A stretch of 64,000 nucleotides of DNA from RHKX01 sp964641695 (GTDB taxonomy: Bacteria; Actinomycetota; Thermoleophilia; Solirubrobacterales; 70-9). The position numbers and the translations under genes were made by a program. The stretch covers positions 1 through 64,000 of the forward strand of contig CAZXKG010000003.1 in NCBI GenBank assembly GCA_964641695.1, given 5' to 3'. The notes beneath the pieces are model-generated. The model ran no database searches, had not been told where the DNA came from, and saw only the letters and a list, made by a program, of their open reading frames with translations. The stretch's first letter is position 1, and the number at the start of each line of letters is the position of its first letter. Positions 1 to 8,574 of the stretch are shown one piece after another.

Positions 1-271
1 CAACGGCGTGCCGCTTGTTGGCGAAGTGGCCGTAGAAGGCCTGGTGGGAGATCCCTGCCTCGTTGGTGATGTCGGCGAGGCGGAGGCGGTCGTAGCCGCG
101 CTCGGCTGCCATCTTCCTCGCGGCTTCGAGAACCTGTGGCCTTGCTGAGCGGTTCGAGTAGCTGGGAGGCTCCGGCTTTCGCCGGCTCGGCGATCTGGAG
201 GGCGTCCTTGCCCTGATCGCTGCAGCTCGCTTGCTCTTCCCCCCGGATCTCGTCCTTGCCGGGGCGCCCAT
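1..271 (-). CDS. TetR-family regulator, N-terminal part (cut by window start)
   Basis: I translated this partial gene from the ATG at 271. About 50 basic, disordered residues (MGAPARTRSGGKSKR...) precede a TetR_N helix-turn-helix: VLEAARKMAAERGYDRL, then ADITNEAGISHQAFYGHFANKR. The gene leaves the window before the ligand-binding domain. Its ATG follows the stop codon of the secreted-protein gene upstream by two bases, so it is probably translationally coupled to it and regulates the same operon. The N-terminus (MGAP...) and HTH resemble the regulator at 62618-63667, which sits in the same place behind a homologous secreted protein. The family call is firm; the ligand is unknown. Confidence 0.85.
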   Translation of the reverse strand, partial: MGAPARTRSGGKSKRAAAIRARTPSRSPSRRKPEPPSYSNRSARPQVLEAARKMAAERGYDRLRLADITNEAGISHQAFYGHFANKRHAV

Positions 272-273
272 GA

Positions 274-3240
274 TCAGCGCCCCAGCTTCTTGGCTTGGCT
301 CTGCAGCTTCTTGGCCTGCTTGCGCAGGGCCTTGGCCTTCTGCTTGTTGTTGGTGGCCTTCGCCTTGGCGAGGAGCTTCTTGGCCTTGCTCTTGAGCTGC
401 TTGGTCTTCTGCTTGTTGATCTGCTTGCAGGCGGAGCCGATCAGGGGCTTCTCGGAGAGGCTCATGTTGTTGTGAGCCTCGATCTCGATCGAGAGCTTCT
501 GAGCGCTCTTGCTGTTGCAGATGTTGCGGCTGTTGACCAGAAGGCCATCTGATCCGCCATCGAGCGTCAGCTGGAAGGAGCTGACCGGGACGTCGGGGAC
601 GACGTCGAAGGTGTTCCTGATCTGGTTCAGGCCCTTCTTGTTGGTCTTCTGGTCGATCTTGCCGAACAGGTCGATGTCGATCTGGCCGTCGAGGTCTGCT
701 GCCAGGTCCGGCAATGGGTTGTCTGATGCCTTCAGGTAGACGGGGCCCTCTACTGGGTCGTCTAGGAGCGGGGTCGTTGCCTTGGCGTAGCCGACGCGTG
801 ATTCCTCTGGGCAGGTGTTGGCTGCGTAGTTGGCGCGGGAGCAGATCCTGCCGAGGCGCTCTTGGTCTAGGAGGAGTCCCTGCGGGAGGGCCACCTCGAC
901 CCTGGAGATGTTGGAATCGCCCTGGTTGAAGGAGAGCTTGGCGTTCAGCGGTGGGTGGGCGTTGGGCTTGGTGTTCTGCTTGTTGTTGCCGAAGCTGAGG
1001 TTCAGCTTGGGAGAGAAGCCGAGGCTCGAGCACTCACCGACCTGGAAGCGGTTGGTAAGGTTGGCGGTTGCTCCGTGGCTTCCTTGGGCCTCTGCCCCGA
1101 CGCTCATCGGATCGCAGTTGGTCGGGGCGATCGTGAAGTCAGGGCGATCCATCTTGATCTGCAGGTCACGGACCCGGAGCGGGACTCCGGAGTTGATCTG
1201 GGGGATCTCGTCGCTGATCACGGTCAGCTGAGCGGTTCTCGGGTCGACGTGGATCTGAGCCCTGACCGAGATGTCGGCGAGATCGAATGGGCCGGCGATC
1301 ACCGGCTCCTGGATCACCATGCTCAGCGGTGCGCCCTTGTAGGGGCCGGCCAGGTAGACCTTGCCTGGGTGCTGGGAGGTGTAGAAGGGGTTGCTTCCCG
1401 CTCCCGCTCCTGCGATCTCGGTGCCGATGCGGCTTTGCTCGGTGCAGGAGTTGGACTGGATGTCTGCCTCCGAGCAGTAGGGGATGCCTGCCAGCTTGGC
1501 GGTCAGGCCCGCGGGTGGGTTGACCGTGGTGGAGAGGATCTCCTGCTCTTGATCGGTTCTCGTCAGCCTGAAGATGAAGGGCGTGCTCGCTCCCGCTACC
1601 GGGTCTTGGACTCCGGCTCGCAGCTTCGGGTTGAAGGGGCGTTCTGCTTCGTTGGCCACGCAGCCCGATGCGTCGGGGCCGGAGGTGATCTCGAAGGAGT
1701 CGGAGATCTCCGCGGCGGGGGTGTCTGGGGCTGAGTAAGGGGTCAGGGTCGCTTCTGCGGTCTTGGTGCCGCAGGTGCTTGGGTTGGCGAGCACTCCCCG
1801 TGGGCCGCCCTTGAGGCTGAGGGTGAGCTTGGTGAATGGGAGCTCCGGGTTGTCGGTGAAGGACGTGGTGAGCTGGCCGGTGTCCTTGTCGGCTGCGACG
1901 TTGCCGAGGAACTTGACTCGGACTCCTGGTGCTCTGGTGGCGACGAAGATCCGGTACATCTGGCCGGATTCGGGATCTTGGCCGATCTGCTGTCCGATGA
2001 AGACGTTGCCGCGCAGCGGATCGTCGAGGACCGGGGAGTCGATCTTGATCTGGCCGATCTTCGAGGCCGGTGGGCAGCTGGGCGTGGTGTTCTGGCTGAC
2101 GCCGAACTGGTTGTCGATGCAGCTCTTCAGGCCGTCTACCTGGCCTGGGGAGATCGAGACTCCCTCGGGGAGGGTGACTACCGCGTCCTTGAGGAGTGGG
2201 GTCTCCAGGCCGTCTACTGCGTCTTCGTTCTGGGGGACCTCGAGGGTGACGTCGTAGCCGGCTGGTTCTGCTGCACGGGTGTGCTCGGGCTCGACCTCGA
2301 TCGTGGGGTTGAAGTCGAGGTTCTCGCAGCCCTGTGGCATGTCGAGGTCCTCGCTCGTGTGGAAGCGGGAGTAGTAAGGCGTTCCCCACGGGTCCAGGGT
2401 GAGATCCAGCGCGGGCGCATCGCCGTCGCAGCGCGTCGGCACGCTGAGGAAGCGTTCGCGCGGGGTGTCGGCGGACATCGGGCCGCCGAACGGCCCAGTG
2501 GGAAGGCCGTAGGGTCCAGGGCCCTGAAACTCAGCTGGGTTCCCCCAGAGCGTGATCAGGGTCTCGAGGATCGGAGAGGCCTCGTAGAGGCGCTCGGTGG
2601 AGACGCGGATCCGGTAGCCGCGATCCGGCGTGGCGGTGGCACTCATCCTGACCATGAAGGAGTTGAACGCCCGGGAGGCGAACGCGGCCGCCTCATCTCC
2701 GATCGTCGGCACGCGGTAGATGCGGGTCGCCAACAGGGGGTTGAGCGCGGCTGGCCCGGGCGGGTTGCCGCCGAGCTGAGTCAGCCTGACCTGCAGGATC
2801 CCCACTGCGGACTCACGTGGGCACGTGCTGACAGACAGGTTCACCCGCCCAAGTGAGCAAGTAGGGAACTTGGTCGGGTTAGCTACCAGCCCCTCGGGGA
2901 GATCGACGTGGACATCTCTCATCGTGCCCGCGACCGTGTGGAGGTTGCCGGGGTCGTGGACGTTCATCATCCAGCCGAAGACGAGATTGGCATCTGCGCC
3001 CGCCTGATTCGCGTTCGGCCCGACCAGCTCTGGAGCGAACGTGCCGGGCTGAACGCCGAAGTCTGCTGCCTTGCTCTGCGTGGCAACCACCATCAGGAAG
3101 GCGACTGCGGCAACCAGCGCCAGGAGCGCCATCCTGCCCATCCGAATTGCCGATCCGGCCTTGCTGCTGTCCATCGTGTTCATCCTGTCCGTCGAATCGA
3201 GTTGAGAGGTTCCGTCGTGGCTGATCGCGGGCGCGGACAT
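274..3240 (-). CDS. Large secreted repeat protein with Lys-rich C-terminal tail
   Basis: The 988-aa product has a long N-terminal leader and a hydrophobic segment at about residues 34-58 (MGRMALLALVAAVAFLMVVA), so it is probably exported. The body contains several degenerate repeats of one pattern: LPEGL/LPEGV/PPAGL/LPQGL, a Cys about 10-15 residues later, then CP..SRVG or CP.ASKIG, then DDP..G.VY. Examples lie near residues 113, 360, 590 and 780. The last ~50 residues are nearly all Lys/Ala/Gln/Leu and could bind anionic polymer or cell wall. The start overlaps the stop of the upstream gene as TGATG. I recognise no enzyme domain. A homologous C-terminus occurs at 63669-64000, so this is a paralogous family. 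Confidence 0.8.
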   Translation of the reverse strand: MSAPAISHDGTSQLDSTDRMNTMDSSKAGSAIRMGRMALLALVAAVAFLMVVATQSKAADFGVQPGTFAPELVGPNANQAGADANLVFGWMMNVHDPGNLHTVAGTMRDVHVDLPEGLVANPTKFPTCSLGRVNLSVSTCPRESAVGILQVRLTQLGGNPPGPAALNPLLATRIYRVPTIGDEAAAFASRAFNSFMVRMSATATPDRGYRIRVSTERLYEASPILETLITLWGNPAEFQGPGPYGLPTGPFGGPMSADTPRERFLSVPTRCDGDAPALDLTLDPWGTPYYSRFHTSEDLDMPQGCENLDFNPTIEVEPEHTRAAEPAGYDVTLEVPQNEDAVDGLETPLLKDAVVTLPEGVSISPGQVDGLKSCIDNQFGVSQNTTPSCPPASKIGQIKIDSPVLDDPLRGNVFIGQQIGQDPESGQMYRIFVATRAPGVRVKFLGNVAADKDTGQLTTSFTDNPELPFTKLTLSLKGGPRGVLANPSTCGTKTAEATLTPYSAPDTPAAEISDSFEITSGPDASGCVANEAERPFNPKLRAGVQDPVAGASTPFIFRLTRTDQEQEILSTTVNPPAGLTAKLAGIPYCSEADIQSNSCTEQSRIGTEIAGAGAGSNPFYTSQHPGKVYLAGPYKGAPLSMVIQEPVIAGPFDLADISVRAQIHVDPRTAQLTVISDEIPQINSGVPLRVRDLQIKMDRPDFTIAPTNCDPMSVGAEAQGSHGATANLTNRFQVGECSSLGFSPKLNLSFGNNKQNTKPNAHPPLNAKLSFNQGDSNISRVEVALPQGLLLDQERLGRICSRANYAANTCPEESRVGYAKATTPLLDDPVEGPVYLKASDNPLPDLAADLDGQIDIDLFGKIDQKTNKKGLNQIRNTFDVVPDVPVSSFQLTLDGGSDGLLVNSRNICNSKSAQKLSIEIEAHNNMSLSEKPLIGSACKQINKQKTKQLKSKAKKLLAKAKATNNKQKAKALRKQAKKLQSQAKKLGR

Positions 3241-5786
3241 CAGCGGCTCCCCCTGTTGTTCTCGGCTCGCTTCGGCTTCGGCTTGGTGAACGTGATCGGG
3301 ACGTTCTTGGTCGCCCGCTCTCCCTCATCGGGGCGGTAGACAACGCGGGCACGGGTTCTGAGCCTGCCCTGCTTTCTCAGGGCCTTCCTGGCCTTGGGCG
3401 TAAGCCTGATCGCGACGGTGTAGTTGCCGGCCCCTGGGACCGATCTGGAGATGCCGCGGATCCTCGGGCCCCTGACGGCGATCTGTCCGGCGTCGGGGAC
3501 TCGGACCCTGAGCCTCGCGGCTGCTCCGTTGGCGGATCGCAGCAACCTGGCGGCGATGGAGGCGGGGTTCCTCGGCTCCTCGGGGTTGCCCTTGCCGGTG
3601 AAGTCGACCGAGCCGACCGGGGGTGTGGCGGGGGAATCGGAGGATCCGCCCTGGCAGGTGTCTGCGCTGCAGCCCTCTTCCATGTCGAAGGGGGCCGGGT
3701 CTGGGAGGCCGCCGCCCACGCGGGCGACGTAGGTGTCGGAGATGTCATCGGCATCGGATGCGGTCAGCGCGTCCTCGGTTACGAAGAAGACGTTGTCTCC
3801 GCTCGCATCGACATCGAGGAGACCCGCGCCGTTGGAGCTGGCAGCGCCACTGGAGATCAGCGCGATGCCGTTGCCCTCGCGGTCGGCGCTCCACTCGTAG
3901 ACGTCCGCTCGCGCGTTCTGATCCCGTGGGTCGAGGGTGCTGGTCGTCGTGAAGTAGACCCTCCTGCCGTCGGAGCTGATCACGCGCGTCTGAGCCGCCG
4001 GGGATTGATTGCCGATGGCACCGAAACCCGTGGGGTAGGAAGGCGTGACAATGTCCATCGCCGCCGGGCCCTTCGTTGCCGCATCGGCCGGCGGGCAGGA
4101 GATGCACTGCGGGGCCGTGTCGACTCCTTCCTCGAAGCGGTAGACCTGCGTCTGCAGAGCGGTGTTGCCGGCCGGGTGATTCGGTTCCCCGCCAATTGCC
4201 CTGATCGAGCCGAAGACGACCGTACGCCCGTCGTCGGAGAACCGGGCATTACGGGTACTGATGAGCCCGCTGGTCTCGAGTCCCGTCGCGAGCGTGAGCG
4301 TACTCTCGCCGTCCCGCCAGAGCTTCAACTCGCCTGCCGGCGTCCAGAAGAAGATCCGGCTGCCGTCGTCACTCATCCGGAACACGTTGCCGGGGTTGCG
4401 GACGGGTGAAGCCGACGACGCCCAGGGTCGGTCGAGATCGCTTAGGTACTCAAGCTCGCCGTCATCACCGTCGACCGTGTAGCGGTAGGTCTTGATCACC
4501 GTCGTCGCGGTCGGCGCGTCGTCGGTGAGCGCGTCCTGGGTGCTGAACAGGATTACGTCGAGGTCCTCGTCGGCGAACGAGTTCAGCGTGGTTGTCCCGT
4601 TGGCGTTGTGGTCGATGTTGTTGCCCGTCGAATTGTAAGCACCGATTGCTGCGACGCCCCTGCTGTCGGCGATAGGCTCATCCTCGCCGGTGGGCTTGGA
4701 GAGCAGCAGGGACGACTGGCCCTCGCGGTATAGGTAGAGCTGTGCGACCCGATCCGGGAAGTCGCCGCTGCCCAGTCCGAGGAACAACGCCCTCTTTCCA
4801 TCGCGGGAGACGACGTTGCTGCCTCCCAGCACCGCGGATTGAGTGTTGCGGTTTGTGCCAGAGGCGTTCGTCCACTGACCACCCTGCATCAGCGTGAGGC
4901 CGGGCGACATCGAGCCCGCGGCATCGAGCGTCCCGTCGGGAAGTACTCCAGCGTTGGTGACCACCCCGTCCTTCCAGCGATAGAGCGCCCACACCTCCGG
5001 CCACTCCCGGCCGCTTGATGCGTCCCCTAAGGTCATGAGCTGCTGGCTCATGAAGTAGAAGGTCGAGCCGTCATCCGACTGCCCCACAGGAGCAGTCGCG
5101 GCGCCAGCGCCGGCGCGGAACTCAGGCGAGTCCAGGGCCGGGACCGCGCCCTCCCAGGGAGGACGGGAGAGCCAGATCCCCCGCTCCCCACCTTCCGCGA
5201 AGAAGACGCCTTGGGAACTGGCTTGCTCACCGTAGGGCTGCTCGGGGGTGAGTAGAGCCTGGCTGTAGAAGAGCATCCCGGTGCGAGCCCGGTTCGGCAG
5301 CATGTGGAGATGCTGGACCGACCCTTGGGTATGGTCCGTCTCTGGCTGTATCTCCCCGGGGATCACGCTCGCGGTCCAGCCATCCTCGGTCCGATGGGCC
5401 GCCTGTGGGTAGGAGCCGAAGCCCCGGGTCGGGTCAGTCGCTTGGGCGCCTATGGACGTGGTGTAGATCAGCCGCTGCCCGTCGGCCGAAGCCCAGCCTT
5501 GTCGCGGCCCCCCCACCCCCGAGGTCGCCACCGCGACCGGCATCGAGTCCCAGACCGTCTGCCCGTACTTCTGCACTGGGCTCACCTGCTCATAGGCACG
5601 GCAGTCGGGCAGGTACGCGGAAGGGCCCGTGCGAAACTCCTCGTTGTCGCACTCGGCGTCATCGCCTGAGGCAGCCTGGGGGGCTGCGAAGCTCAGGGCG
5701 AGGAAGATCACTGAAGCGAGCAGACCCGTCGCGATCAGGATCGTCCTGAGAAAGGGAGTTGTGGTGGTAGCTTCCCTAGTGTTCAC
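3240..5786 (-). CDS. Secreted beta-propeller-like (TolB/WD40-like) protein
   Basis: A signal segment (FLRTILIATGLLASVIFLAL) is followed by the motif LPDCRAYEQVSP, which I associate with large secreted proteins of Thermoleophilia. The body has repeated blades with the pattern SDDGS..FF, SRDGKRALF, SDDGRTVVFGS and SSDGRRVYFTT, typical of TolB/PD40 propellers. The C-terminus is an Ig-like domain with basic patches. I chose the GTG at 5786 because the signal peptide begins about ten residues later and AAAGGCAG lies upstream. A TTG at 5846 would add 20 basic residues but falls inside the upstream palindrome. The gene is the first of a coupled operon with the 988-aa protein and a TetR regulator. 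Function is unknown; a surface or periplasmic scaffold is likely. Confidence 0.75.
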   Translation of the reverse strand: MNTREATTTTPFLRTILIATGLLASVIFLALSFAAPQAASGDDAECDNEEFRTGPSAYLPDCRAYEQVSPVQKYGQTVWDSMPVAVATSGVGGPRQGWASADGQRLIYTTSIGAQATDPTRGFGSYPQAAHRTEDGWTASVIPGEIQPETDHTQGSVQHLHMLPNRARTGMLFYSQALLTPEQPYGEQASSQGVFFAEGGERGIWLSRPPWEGAVPALDSPEFRAGAGAATAPVGQSDDGSTFYFMSQQLMTLGDASSGREWPEVWALYRWKDGVVTNAGVLPDGTLDAAGSMSPGLTLMQGGQWTNASGTNRNTQSAVLGGSNVVSRDGKRALFLGLGSGDFPDRVAQLYLYREGQSSLLLSKPTGEDEPIADSRGVAAIGAYNSTGNNIDHNANGTTTLNSFADEDLDVILFSTQDALTDDAPTATTVIKTYRYTVDGDDGELEYLSDLDRPWASSASPVRNPGNVFRMSDDGSRIFFWTPAGELKLWRDGESTLTLATGLETSGLISTRNARFSDDGRTVVFGSIRAIGGEPNHPAGNTALQTQVYRFEEGVDTAPQCISCPPADAATKGPAAMDIVTPSYPTGFGAIGNQSPAAQTRVISSDGRRVYFTTTSTLDPRDQNARADVYEWSADREGNGIALISSGAASSNGAGLLDVDASGDNVFFVTEDALTASDADDISDTYVARVGGGLPDPAPFDMEEGCSADTCQGGSSDSPATPPVGSVDFTGKGNPEEPRNPASIAARLLRSANGAAARLRVRVPDAGQIAVRGPRIRGISRSVPGAGNYTVAIRLTPKARKALRKQGRLRTRARVVYRPDEGERATKNVPITFTKPKPKRAENNRGSR

Positions 5787-5819
5787 GCGCTTTTCTGCCT
5801 TTCGTGACTGCCGTTTGCG

Positions 5820-5856
5820 ACTTGATTGGGGAGGTGAACTTCTCAATCAAGTTCAC
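5820..5856. promoter_or_regulatory. Overlapping palindromes upstream of the secreted-protein operon
   Basis: Positions 5834-5856 form GTGAACTT-N7-AAGTTCAC. Overlapping it, ACTTGATTG (5820-5828) pairs with CAATCAAGT (5844-5852). The two pairings exclude each other. The 23-bp core recurs exactly, inverted, at 6285-6307. The place and form suit an operator for the TetR regulator at the end of the operon, or an mRNA switch in the leader. Confidence 0.55.
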
Positions 5857-6281
5857 GGAGCACTCACAAACGGCTCGAGCAGTGAGGATCTACGCAGGTG
5901 GTGAGCTCCCGCACGCGTGTGTGACCGTGCGGGAGAGCGGTCTGGGAGGCTCGGTCGAGGTGACTTCTCAGACGCTGGGCTCGAGTGAGCGTGGCCCCAT
6001 CGAGTGGGTGGTGTCGCTCGGCGGGCAGCGCGCCTGCAGCGCCGGGATAACCACGTTCATCGTGGACATCCGCGTTCACCTGATCCCCCGGCTGCTTGCC
6101 AACCCCCATTGGCAGCCAAGTGGGTTGGTACTTGCGCCTCATGGACGAGCGTGTCTATGATGCCGCCGGCTTCTGGGGATGGAGGGCCCTGCGGAACGTC
6201 TCAGGTTGGCGTCGCGGGAGTTGGTCTTCCTCGCCGGAGCCGGAGAGTTGAAGGCGGTTCGAAGAGCGGGCCGATGGGAAG
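5857..6281. other. Intergenic stretch without a supported gene
   Basis: About 425 bp lie between the two copies of the 23-bp palindrome. Short open frames here have neither a convincing ribosome-binding site nor a family-like translation. It probably holds the promoter of the minus-strand operon. A weak inverted repeat, CCAACCC / GGGTTGG, lies near 6100-6127. Confidence 0.4.
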
Positions 6282-6310
6282 GGCGTGAACTTGATTGAGA
6301 AGTTCACGCC
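6282..6310. promoter_or_regulatory. Second copy of the 23-bp palindrome (11-bp arms)
   Basis: GGCGTGAACTT (6282-6292) pairs with AAGTTCACGCC (6300-6310) around a 7-nt centre. The 23-bp core is the exact reverse complement of 5834-5856. It lies 112 bp beyond the stop of the alpha/beta hydrolase gene. No T-run follows on the minus strand, so a DNA-binding site is more likely than a terminator. Confidence 0.5.
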
Positions 6311-6421
6311 TTCTGTGTGTTCTGGGGCCAATCGGAAAGGTCCCGAGCGACGGTAGACCCCTCCCGGACCGCGCCACCGCAGTCCGGGAGAAGTCGGGTA
6401 GCACGACCCAGATCGACCCCC

Positions 6422-7999
6422 TCAGCCGATCGAGTCGCTGAAGGGGGCCGAGTTCTGCGCACATCTCGATCCCTTCGGCGGGAGCTTCCCCGAGATGAAG
6501 TAGCGAGTCTCGTGCCGGTCCACGCAGGAGCTGGGGTTGATCAGCTCCGTGTGGCCGTAGCCCTCCAGGACGAGCAGGCGGGCCCGCGCCAGCGCCCGCT
6601 CCATCGCCTCCGCTCCTCGCAGGGGGGTGGCAGGGTCGTGGGTGTTGCCGATCACCAGCACCGGGTTGGCGGTGCGGTGGTCGAACCGACCGGTGTAGGG
6701 GCGGGCGGCGCGCACCGGCCAGGTGGAGCAGGGTTCGTAATCCCAAGCCCAGAACGGCCCGAACAACGAGCGCTCGCGCGCGAAGGCGTCGATGTCCTGA
6801 AACGCGCCCGCCCTGGGCGAGGGGACCTCGCCGCAGACGACCGCCATCTCCTGGTCATCGAAGCTGAACGCCTGTGGGGGGACGGCCGACGGCCCGTCCT
6901 CCCACAGCTTCTGCAGATCCCTCGCTTCCGCGGCCCAGTTGGGCGTGTAGTAGAGCGCGCGGGGCACCTCCGCGATCGCCATCCCGCGGCTCGTCTGACC
7001 GGCGGGCACGTCCACGGGCAGCCGCGTCAGCAGCTCGGCGAACTTGTCTCGCGTCGCCTCGGGGCTTCCGGCCGAGAACGCGCAGTGAGCGGTGTCGGTG
7101 CTCCCGCACAGCTCGAGGAAGGCGTCCATGGTCTTGGCCGTCTCCAGGTCCGCCCGGAACCGAAGCCCGCCAGGCAGGAAGAGGCCGTCGTTCTCCTTGC
7201 GCTGTGCGTGCGTCCAGCCGATCGGGTCGACGACGCCGTCGAGCACCATCCTCCGGACCCGATCGGGGAACGTGTTCGCGTAGACGGCGCCGACGATGGT
7301 GCCGTAGGACGTGCCGAGGTAGTTCAGCTTGCGCTCGCCGGCCAGCCGACGCATCCGATCGAGGTCGCGGACGGTGTCGACCGTGGATACGTGGCGGAGC
7401 AGGCGACCGTTGCGGCGCTTGCAGCGCTCGCCGAAGTCGCGGTAGCGGTCGATCCACGTCGTCATCTGCTCCGGACCGACCGGGAACCCTTCGACGTTCC
7501 TCGTCCCGGATCCGGCGAAGAAGGCCTCTTCGGACGCCTTGTCGGCGAAGCACTGCACGGCGGTGCTGGCGCCAACCCCGCGCGGGTCCCAGCTGACGAT
7601 GTCGAAGCGCTCCTTGACCCGAGCCGGGAAGCCGTCGTAGGCGAGCGCGGGCAGGTAGTCGGTGCCCGGCACGCCGGGTCCCCCGGGCTCGTAGAAGATC
7701 GTGCGGACGCGCCGCCCCGGGTCGGTCGCGCGGTGGCGGATCAGGGCGAGCTCGATCTTGCGCCCGCTGGGACGCTCGTAGTCGAGCGGCACCCGGATCT
7801 TGGCGCACTGAAATCCCTTCTGGGCTGACTCGGTGCACTTCTGCCAGGGGATCGACGGCGTGGCGGCCGGCGTGGCGGTCGACAGCGCGAGCGACGCACC
7901 AACCGCGAGAGAAAGAGCAACGATCAGGCGGGAGCCGAACCGACGCCGGGGTGCGTCACTTCGACGAGAGCTGGATCCTTGCTTCGAGGTTGGGGCCAT
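6422..7999 (-). CDS. Secreted alpha/beta hydrolase, SlpD/tripeptidyl-aminopeptidase type
   Basis: The 525-aa exported hydrolase has a signal segment at residues 24-45. The oxyanion motif is EPGGPG, the nucleophile elbow is LGTSYG (Ser231), Asp455 lies in NTHDPATPL and His483 in GYGHT. The C-terminus matches the TAP-like domain (NPVLVIG...GYGHTELINPSSC). Family members release N-terminal peptides or hydrolyse small esters outside the cell. The ATG at 7999 is preceded by AGGAGACAGAA. The gene follows a cupin gene by 38 bp on the same strand, so the two are probably one operon. Its first residues (MAPTSKQ) resemble those of the unrelated hydrolase at 14447 (MPPTSKQ), which also follows a cupin gene. 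Confidence 0.88.
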   Translation of the reverse strand: MAPTSKQGSSSRRSDAPRRRFGSRLIVALSLAVGASLALSTATPAATPSIPWQKCTESAQKGFQCAKIRVPLDYERPSGRKIELALIRHRATDPGRRVRTIFYEPGGPGVPGTDYLPALAYDGFPARVKERFDIVSWDPRGVGASTAVQCFADKASEEAFFAGSGTRNVEGFPVGPEQMTTWIDRYRDFGERCKRRNGRLLRHVSTVDTVRDLDRMRRLAGERKLNYLGTSYGTIVGAVYANTFPDRVRRMVLDGVVDPIGWTHAQRKENDGLFLPGGLRFRADLETAKTMDAFLELCGSTDTAHCAFSAGSPEATRDKFAELLTRLPVDVPAGQTSRGMAIAEVPRALYYTPNWAAEARDLQKLWEDGPSAVPPQAFSFDDQEMAVVCGEVPSPRAGAFQDIDAFARERSLFGPFWAWDYEPCSTWPVRAARPYTGRFDHRTANPVLVIGNTHDPATPLRGAEAMERALARARLLVLEGYGHTELINPSSCVDRHETRYFISGKLPPKGSRCAQNSAPFSDSIG

Positions 8000-8037
8000 T
8001 TCTGTCTCCTTACGGGAGGTCGTGGGGTGCTCGTCGA

Positions 8038-8490
8038 TCACGACGGTCCTCCGTCGGGTACGGGGGTGAGACCGTGGCGCTGCATCACCGCGTGGACCGC
8101 CTCGACGTCGGGCGGCCCGCCGGCGGCGGCCGCGAAGACCTCGGCCATGTCGTGGAAGTAGGCCCGGCCGAACACGCCGGGGCTCGCGATGGCCAGGAAC
8201 GAGACGTCGCCCTTGGCGGCCATGAAGCTGTGCACCTGGCCGCGCCTGACGCAGACGGCCTCGCCGGGGCCGATGTCGACGTCCTCGCCGTCGATCGTGA
8301 AAGTGACGGTTCCCTCGACGCCGTAGATCGTCTCCTCGAACCCGTCGTGGCTGTGGGCGAACGGGACGCCGGCGCCGGCCAGGACGTCGACGCTGGAGAC
8401 GGTGACCGAGCCGCCCGAGTCCTCGGCTTCGACGTAGAAGGAGATGGTGATAGATCCTAGCTGGACCGGCTCGTACGGTGCTGACGACAT
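8038..8490 (-). CDS. Cupin-domain protein
   Basis: A 150-aa single-domain cupin. Metal-site motifs are visible: G..VPFAHSHDGFEETIYGVEG (His-x-His...Glu) and a second motif ending in GQVHSF. The ATG at 8490 has GAGGG seven bases upstream; a longer in-frame start would run into the promoter. Small cupins of this type bind a metal and either sense or modify small molecules, and the substrate is not evident. It leads the operon with the secreted hydrolase and is divergent from a MarR regulator that probably controls both. Confidence 0.8.
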   Translation of the reverse strand: MSSAPYEPVQLGSITISFYVEAEDSGGSVTVSSVDVLAGAGVPFAHSHDGFEETIYGVEGTVTFTIDGEDVDIGPGEAVCVRRGQVHSFMAAKGDVSFLAIASPGVFGRAYFHDMAEVFAAAAGGPPDVEAVHAVMQRHGLTPVPDGGPS

Positions 8491-8523
8491 GAAGACCCTC
8501 GCTCTGGTTGATGGTAAAGTGGT

Positions 8524-8559
8524 TTGACGAACGTAGCAGACCTCCGCCGCACTCGTCAA
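8524..8559 (-). promoter_or_regulatory. Cupin-hydrolase promoter with MarR-like inverted repeat
   Basis: On the minus strand TTGACG (8559-8554) and TACGTT (8535-8530) are separated by 18 nt, a plausible -35/-10 pair for the cupin operon. TTGACGA at 8524-8530 and TCGTCAA at 8553-8559 form a 7-bp inverted repeat across it, suiting control by the divergent MarR protein. Confidence 0.45.
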
Positions 8560-8574
8560 GTAGCTTTATTAAAA

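Noticed and set aside
6317..7828. Long plus-strand open frame opposite the alpha/beta hydrolase
   Set aside because: Its translation has no family-like motif and is explained by high GC; the minus strand carries a complete hydrolase with catalytic triad.
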